Source: Bacilli bacterium (lineage in GTDB: Bacteria; Bacillota_I; Bacilli_A; RFN20; CAG-826). From it: DNA of 10,413 nucleotides. Positions 7,283-10,413 of the stretch are shown here, piece after piece. The notes under the pieces were generated by a model. That model saw nothing but the letters and a program-made list of their open reading frames with translations, had not been told where the DNA came from and did not search any database. Location: NCBI GenBank assembly GCA_017531065.1, contig JAFXLR010000134.1, forward strand, positions 1 to 10,413. The letters run 5' to 3'. Position 1 is the stretch's first letter, and every line of letters begins with the position of its first letter. Made by a program: the position numbers and the translations under genes.

Positions 7283-7876
7283 TTAGTCTTGTTTTGCTTT
7301 CGTTGCTTTGTATTCGTCAACCATATGTTTTAGGTCACGGTAGACTTCATATGGGTGATCGATGTTACGGAAAGCGTAGGCTGCTGTTCTGCCATTTCTT
7401 GTATAGAGGACAGGGGAAGCAGCGGAACCGAATGTTATGGTGCCTGGGTTATCGCTTCCTTTCATTAAACGATCCAAGAAGTTGACGTTGACCATAAGGC
7501 CGCCAATCATTTCGAAGTCGAGTGTGGCGTAATCGACACCGATAAATCCTCTTCTGATAAGAATCCTTTTATTCGTGTATGCATAGAAGGTTTTCTTATA
7601 ACTCATGCTTAGACCAACCCAAGTTGTAATTACGCCAAGCAACATCAGACCTCCATAAACGGTTAATGCGATGACGAACTCTTCCGGCATGCCGTATTCC
7701 GCCAAACCTCCAATCGCAATGCCAAACGGAATGGCCATCATGAGAATAAAAATGAGCCCAAGCAGAGTGTAGGCCAACCCACCGAGATAGACATACCTCG
7801 TTTTGTTTGGCTTGATCACCTTGATGATTTCTTCATCTTCCTGAAGAATAGGGGCGAACAATTCTTTGTTTTCCAT
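7283..7876 (-). CDS. Membrane protein with bacterial PH (bPH_2-like) domain
   Basis: The product has 197 residues: a short acidic N-terminus (LQEDEEIIKVIKPNKTRY, 11-28), two membrane spans (about 29-57 and 67-92), then a domain starting YKKTFYAYTNKRILIRRGF (93-111) and continuing to about 183. The TNKRILIRRG segment followed by a short strand-rich domain is characteristic of the bacterial PH domain (YdbS/YdbT type, formerly DUF304), which faces the cytosol. Family members are membrane proteins of mostly unknown role. The start is supported by GGAGGA upstream (complement of about 7884-7890). The gene has its own promoter and terminator, so it is monocistronic, and it is divergent from the dipeptidase. 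Specific function cannot be given. Confidence 0.85.
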   Translation of the reverse strand: MENKELFAPILQEDEEIIKVIKPNKTRYVYLGGLAYTLLGLIFILMMAIPFGIAIGGLAEYGMPEEFVIALTVYGGLMLLGVITTWVGLSMSYKKTFYAYTNKRILIRRGFIGVDYATLDFEMIGGLMVNVNFLDRLMKGSDNPGTITFGSAASPVLYTRNGRTAAYAFRNIDHPYEVYRDLKHMVDEYKATKAKQD

Positions 7877-7903
7877 TTTGATGCTCCTCCTTCGAGCAAG
7901 GGT

Positions 7904-7932
7904 AGTATATATAATAATTCCTTAAAATTCAA
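7904..7932 (-). promoter_or_regulatory. Sigma-A type promoter for the PH-domain gene
   Basis: On the minus strand, TTGAAT (complement of 7927-7932) and TATACT (complement of 7904-7909) are exactly 17 bases apart and match consensus at four and five of six positions. The start codon is at 7876, which gives a leader of about 20 bases containing the ribosome binding site. Confidence 0.7.
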
Positions 7933-7960
7933 GACAATTCATAAAAATTCAGTTTGCTTC
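7916..7960. repeat. Four AATTC motifs, plus a fifth partial one, at exact 10-bp spacing
   Basis: AATTC ends at 7920, 7930, 7940 and 7950, and GCTTC ends at 7960, so TTC recurs five times in perfect 10-base register, with short A tracts just before it. The array covers the spacer and -35 of the leftward promoter and lies about 40-80 bases upstream of the rightward -10. Phased A/T tracts of this kind can bend DNA or act as an upstream element for RNA polymerase; a repeated operator is also possible. Confidence 0.6.
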
Positions 7961-7991
7961 AAATTGGTAACAATGAAACCTTCAAAACTAG

Positions 7992-8000
7992 TGCTATAAT
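7992..8000 (+). promoter_or_regulatory. Extended -10 promoter of the C69 dipeptidase gene
   Basis: TGCTATAAT is a perfect extended -10 (TG, one base, TATAAT). No good -35 stands at the usual distance; the best is ATGAAA 16 bases upstream of the -10. Extended -10 promoters can do without a -35. Transcription would start near 8006-8008, giving a leader of about 30 bases. Confidence 0.75.
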
Positions 8001-8007
8001 TTGTTAA

Positions 8008-8029
8008 CATCCTTAACGGATGAAGGAGG
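8008..8029 (+). promoter_or_regulatory. Leader hairpin abutting the ribosome binding site of the dipeptidase gene
   Basis: CATCC (8008-8012) and GGATG (8018-8022) can form a 5-bp stem with a TTAAC loop, ending right where the AAGGAGG ribosome binding site (8023-8029) begins. The start codon is at 8037. With the predicted transcription start the stem would be at the very 5' end of the mRNA, where such structures can slow decay. An overlapping inverted repeat GTTAA/TTAAC (8003-8017) is the alternative reading. Confidence 0.4.
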
Positions 8030-8036
8030 ATAAAAC

Positions 8037-9497
8037 ATGCCTTGCACAACAATATTAGTTGGTAAAAAAGCGAGCTACGATGGCTCGACCATGATCGCCA
8101 GAAACGACGATGGCAGATTCGACACAAAGAAATTGGTCGTGGTTCATAACCAGCCAAAGAAATACGTTTCCAAAATCGCTCATTTAGAGATTGAGCTTCC
8201 AGATAACCCTCTCTCATATACGAGCACACCAAATGTCACCACTGACAAAGCTGGTATTTGGGCCGCTAACGGCATCAACAGCGAGAACGTCGCCATGACT
8301 GCTACCGAGACCATTACAAGCAACGCCCTTGTTTTAGGCGCTGATCCATATGTCGTATATAAGAAAGCTGAAAAACGCGGCCAGAAAGATATCCCAGGCG
8401 GACTTGGTGAGGAAGACCTTGTCGTCGTCACCCTCCCATACATTCATTCCGCTAGGGAAGGCGTTATCCGTTTAGGCCAGCTTCTTGAGAAATACGGAAC
8501 CTACGAGCCAAACGGCATTGCCTTCAGCGACAAAGATGAGATCTGGTGGCTTGAAACCATCGGCGGTCATAACTGGATGGCCAGAAGAGTCAAAGATGAT
8601 GAATACGTCATCATGCCTAACCAGCTTGGCATCGATTATTTCGATTTCGAAGACGCTTACGGAGAACAGAAGGAATTCATGTGCTCCAAAGGTCTCAAAG
8701 AACTCACCGAGAAATACCATCTCAACCTTAACCAAGGCGATAAGTTCAACCCACGTTTAGCTTATGGTTCCCATAGCGATGCAGATCACGTCTATAACAC
8801 TCCACGTGCTTGGTATATGGCGAGATTCTTCAACCCACGCACTTACAAGTGGGATGGCTGCAACGCTGACTTCGGTCCAGAAAGCGACGATATCCCATGG
8901 TCCCTTGTCCCAGAAAGAAAGATCACTGTCGAAGATGTGAAGTACATCCTTTCTTCCTACTATCAGGGAACCCCATATAACCCATATTCAGCCAAAGATA
9001 ACCCTCTCAAAGGCAAATATCGTCCAATCGGCATCTGCAGAACCGATGTCATGGCTATCCTTCAGATCCGTCCATATGTGCCAAAAGAGATCGCAGCAGT
9101 TGAGTGGCTTTGCTTCGGAAGCAATGCCTTCAATGTTCCGCTTCCTTTATACACCAACGTCTCCAGGATGCCTGCCTATGTCAGCGCTACAACTGAGACC
9201 GTTGATTCCAATAACTTCTACTGGGCTAGCAGACTCTTCGGAGCTCTTGCAGACGCTCACTTCGGAACCTCTGTCATGTTCATCGAACGTTATCAGAACG
9301 CAGTTGCCGCTCTTGGCCACAAGATTCTCAATGAGTACGACGAGAAAATGATCAAGGCTAAGAAGTTCGACCTTCTTGAAGAGTCCAATGAGGTCATGGC
9401 TAAGGCCGTCAAAGAAGAGACCAACAAGTACATGAAACAGGTTCTTCTCGATGCCTGCGCCCATATGAAGAATGGCTACAACCGTTCCGACAACTAA
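8037..9497 (+). CDS. pepD: Dipeptidase of peptidase family C69 (PepD type)
   Basis: A 486-residue cytosolic N-terminal-nucleophile hydrolase, close in length to lactobacillar PepD (about 470). These enzymes cleave a broad range of dipeptides, completing peptide use for amino acids. The N-terminus reads MPCTTILVGKKASYDGSTM; Cys3 is the expected nucleophile, exposed after removal of the first two residues. Other family-like segments are GADPYV (101-106), GGLGEEDLVVVTLPYI (121-136) and WWLETIGGHNWMARR (170-184). There is no signal peptide. The start is fixed by AAGGAGG at 8023-8029 and by the need for a near-terminal cysteine. Codon use is strongly biased like polC (CTT, ATC, GCC, CCA), which suggests a well-expressed native gene. 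It is monocistronic, with its own promoter and a terminator shared with the opposing phosphatase operon. The symbol is by family; the exact substrate range is unknown. Confidence 0.92.
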   Translation: MPCTTILVGKKASYDGSTMIARNDDGRFDTKKLVVVHNQPKKYVSKIAHLEIELPDNPLSYTSTPNVTTDKAGIWAANGINSENVAMTATETITSNALVLGADPYVVYKKAEKRGQKDIPGGLGEEDLVVVTLPYIHSAREGVIRLGQLLEKYGTYEPNGIAFSDKDEIWWLETIGGHNWMARRVKDDEYVIMPNQLGIDYFDFEDAYGEQKEFMCSKGLKELTEKYHLNLNQGDKFNPRLAYGSHSDADHVYNTPRAWYMARFFNPRTYKWDGCNADFGPESDDIPWSLVPERKITVEDVKYILSSYYQGTPYNPYSAKDNPLKGKYRPIGICRTDVMAILQIRPYVPKEIAAVEWLCFGSNAFNVPLPLYTNVSRMPAYVSATTETVDSNNFYWASRLFGALADAHFGTSVMFIERYQNAVAALGHKILNEYDEKMIKAKKFDLLEESNEVMAKAVKEETNKYMKQVLLDACAHMKNGYNRSDN

Positions 9498-9520
9498 TCA
9501 GCGATAATCGGCTTAAAAAC

Positions 9521-9556
9521 AAAATCCACGACGAATTTGCCGTGGATTTTTTGTTT
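9521..9556. terminator. Bidirectional terminator between the dipeptidase gene and the phosphatase operon
   Basis: AAAATCCACG (9521-9530) pairs perfectly with CGTGGATTTT (9541-9550) over a 10-base loop. T-rich sequence follows on the right, and the A-rich left flank gives a T run on the minus strand. It ends transcription from both sides. Confidence 0.92.
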
Positions 9557-10000
9557 TTAGATGTGTTTTAAGATGTCTTTGCAGCACTTAATGATTTGGC
9601 TGAGTGCTTCTTCATGTCTGCCGTCGTACCAAGGATCTGCAACCTCGTGGACGGATGGCGTGAATTCGAAGATAGGCTTATAGATGTGTTTGGTGTCCGG
9701 GATTCTCCATAAGGCTAAATCGAGGTTCGATCTATCCATGTAGAAGATGTAATCCGCTTCGTCATATTCTTCAGGAGTTATCCTTTGGGCGAAATGCCTT
9801 TCATATGGAATGCCTGCTCTCTGAAGGGCTCTTTTCATTGGAGGATAGATGTCGTTTCCATATTCCTCGTTAGAGACGCCTCTAGAGTAGATATGGAATT
9901 CGTTTTCTCTTCCTTCTTGTTTGACGAGATATTTGAAAACGAACTCAGCTGCAGAGCTGCGGCAGATGTTTCCATGACAAAGAAAGATGACCGTCTTCAT
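9557..10000 (-). CDS. Low-molecular-weight protein tyrosine phosphatase
   Basis: The product has 147 residues and the typical length of the LMW-PTP family, cytosolic enzymes that dephosphorylate phosphotyrosine through a cysteinyl-phosphate intermediate. The P-loop CHGNICRSS spans 8-16, with nucleophile Cys8 and Arg14 in the CX5R pattern, and the general acid Asp122 lies in DPWYDG (122-127). Both catalytic elements are intact. Its start overlaps the stop of the upstream histidine phosphatase by one base (TAATG), with GAGGG (complement of 10010-10014) nine bases before the ATG, so the two are translationally coupled. Family members may act on tyrosine kinases of capsule synthesis or on other proteins, or have arsenate reductase relatives; no such partner gene is in the window. 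The family call is firm, the physiological target unknown. Confidence 0.94.
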   Translation of the reverse strand: MKTVIFLCHGNICRSSAAEFVFKYLVKQEGRENEFHIYSRGVSNEEYGNDIYPPMKRALQRAGIPYERHFAQRITPEEYDEADYIFYMDRSNLDLALWRIPDTKHIYKPIFEFTPSVHEVADPWYDGRHEEALSQIIKCCKDILKHI

Positions 10001-10413
10001 TAGTGGCGGCCCTCATCGTCAAAGCATTCGACATAACGTCCGCTGAAAGATGGTTCTTCGCCAGCTTCGCGGAGGTGAGAGATATCACCGAATTGCTGTA
10101 AGCGGAATGAAGCGATGCCTTTCCTTCTCTCTTCGGTGATGATGTAGGTAAAACTAGTTGGATCAGAGATAGAACCTTGTAAGAAAACCCAAGGGGAGCA
10201 ATTCATCAAATGGGAAAGGATGACGGATTCCACGCCGAAGTGGCAAACAAGACAAATCGTGTCATGGCTTTGCTTAGTTACTTCGTAATAGGTGCTCTTT
10301 CTCTTATAGCCATAAGTCTCTAAAAGGGAATCAAGGCCATCGCAGACTTCTTTATATGTGGCAGGAATAAGGCTCTCTTTGACCCTAGGGACCTCTCTCC
10401 AGTTTTCGGTAAG
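10000..10413 (-). CDS. Histidine phosphatase family protein (phosphoglycerate mutase-like), C-terminal part
   Basis: The minus-strand frame is open from the window edge and gives 137 residues before TAA; the start and the N-terminal RHG catalytic motif lie beyond the window. The segment TICLVCHFGVESVILSHLMN contains CHFG, matching the second catalytic histidine region of the histidine phosphatase superfamily, with a downstream helix as expected. The C-terminal part (FGDISHLREAGEEPSFSGRY and an acidic end) resembles a group of such proteins in Bacillota. The substrate could be a small phosphorylated metabolite or a phosphoprotein; the family does not settle this. An internal ATG at 10233 lies after the catalytic histidine and is not the start. 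It overlaps the tyrosine phosphatase start by one base, so the two form an operon. Confidence 0.82.
   Translation of the reverse strand, partial: LTENWREVPRVKESLIPATYKEVCDGLDSLLETYGYKRKSTYYEVTKQSHDTICLVCHFGVESVILSHLMNCSPWVFLQGSISDPTSFTYIITEERRKGIASFRLQQFGDISHLREAGEEPSFSGRYVECFDDEGRH

Noticed and set aside
7916..7960. CRISPR-like short repeats
   Set aside because: The unit is only 10 bp with no distinct spacers and no cas genes nearby. Phased promoter DNA explains it better.
10000..10233. Stand-alone 77-residue protein starting at 10233
   Set aside because: The frame continues upstream to the window edge through CHFG and other family-conserved residues, so this is the tail of a histidine phosphatase.

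Overview
The window looks like the chromosome of a member of the Bacillota, most likely near the Bacilli, Erysipelotrichia or uncultured gut Bacilli lineages. The evidence is a Gram-positive PolC-type replicative polymerase, the conserved order dxr - rseP/rasP - polC, strong AAGGAGG ribosome binding sites and a Lactobacillus-like C69 dipeptidase. dxr ends on TGA and tryptophan is read from TGG, so the genetic code is the standard bacterial one and not the Mycoplasma/Spiroplasma variant. Species or genus cannot be fixed from the sequence alone.

Bases 1-6698 form a rightward housekeeping block. It holds the 3' part of dxr (MEP isoprenoid pathway), rseP (site-2 intramembrane protease) and polC (replicative DNA polymerase III alpha), packed with gaps of 2 and 1 nt, followed by tRNA-Pro(CGG) and a strong intrinsic terminator. 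proS, which sits between rasP and polC in Bacillus, is missing here.

Bases 6699-7280 are a short accessory pocket. A tiny hydrophobic membrane protein gene has a nine-G homopolymer upstream and codon use unlike its neighbours. It faces a leftward tRNA-Arg(CCU) gene across a bidirectional terminator.

Bases 7283-9497 hold two divergent genes: a leftward membrane protein with a bacterial PH domain, and a rightward C69 dipeptidase of the PepD type. The 160-bp gap between them has promoters in both directions and a run of ATTC motifs spaced exactly 10 bp apart.

Bases 9498-10413 read leftward: a histidine phosphatase (window edge, C-terminal part only) whose stop overlaps the start of a low-molecular-weight protein tyrosine phosphatase. 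This pair shares a bidirectional terminator with the dipeptidase.

Most of the window is ordinary core genome. I did not find a clear, previously undescribed multi-gene system. The points most worth following are the poly-G tract in front of the small membrane gene, the helically phased repeats in the divergent promoter region, the unrecognisable PDZ region of RseP, and the two-phosphatase operon.
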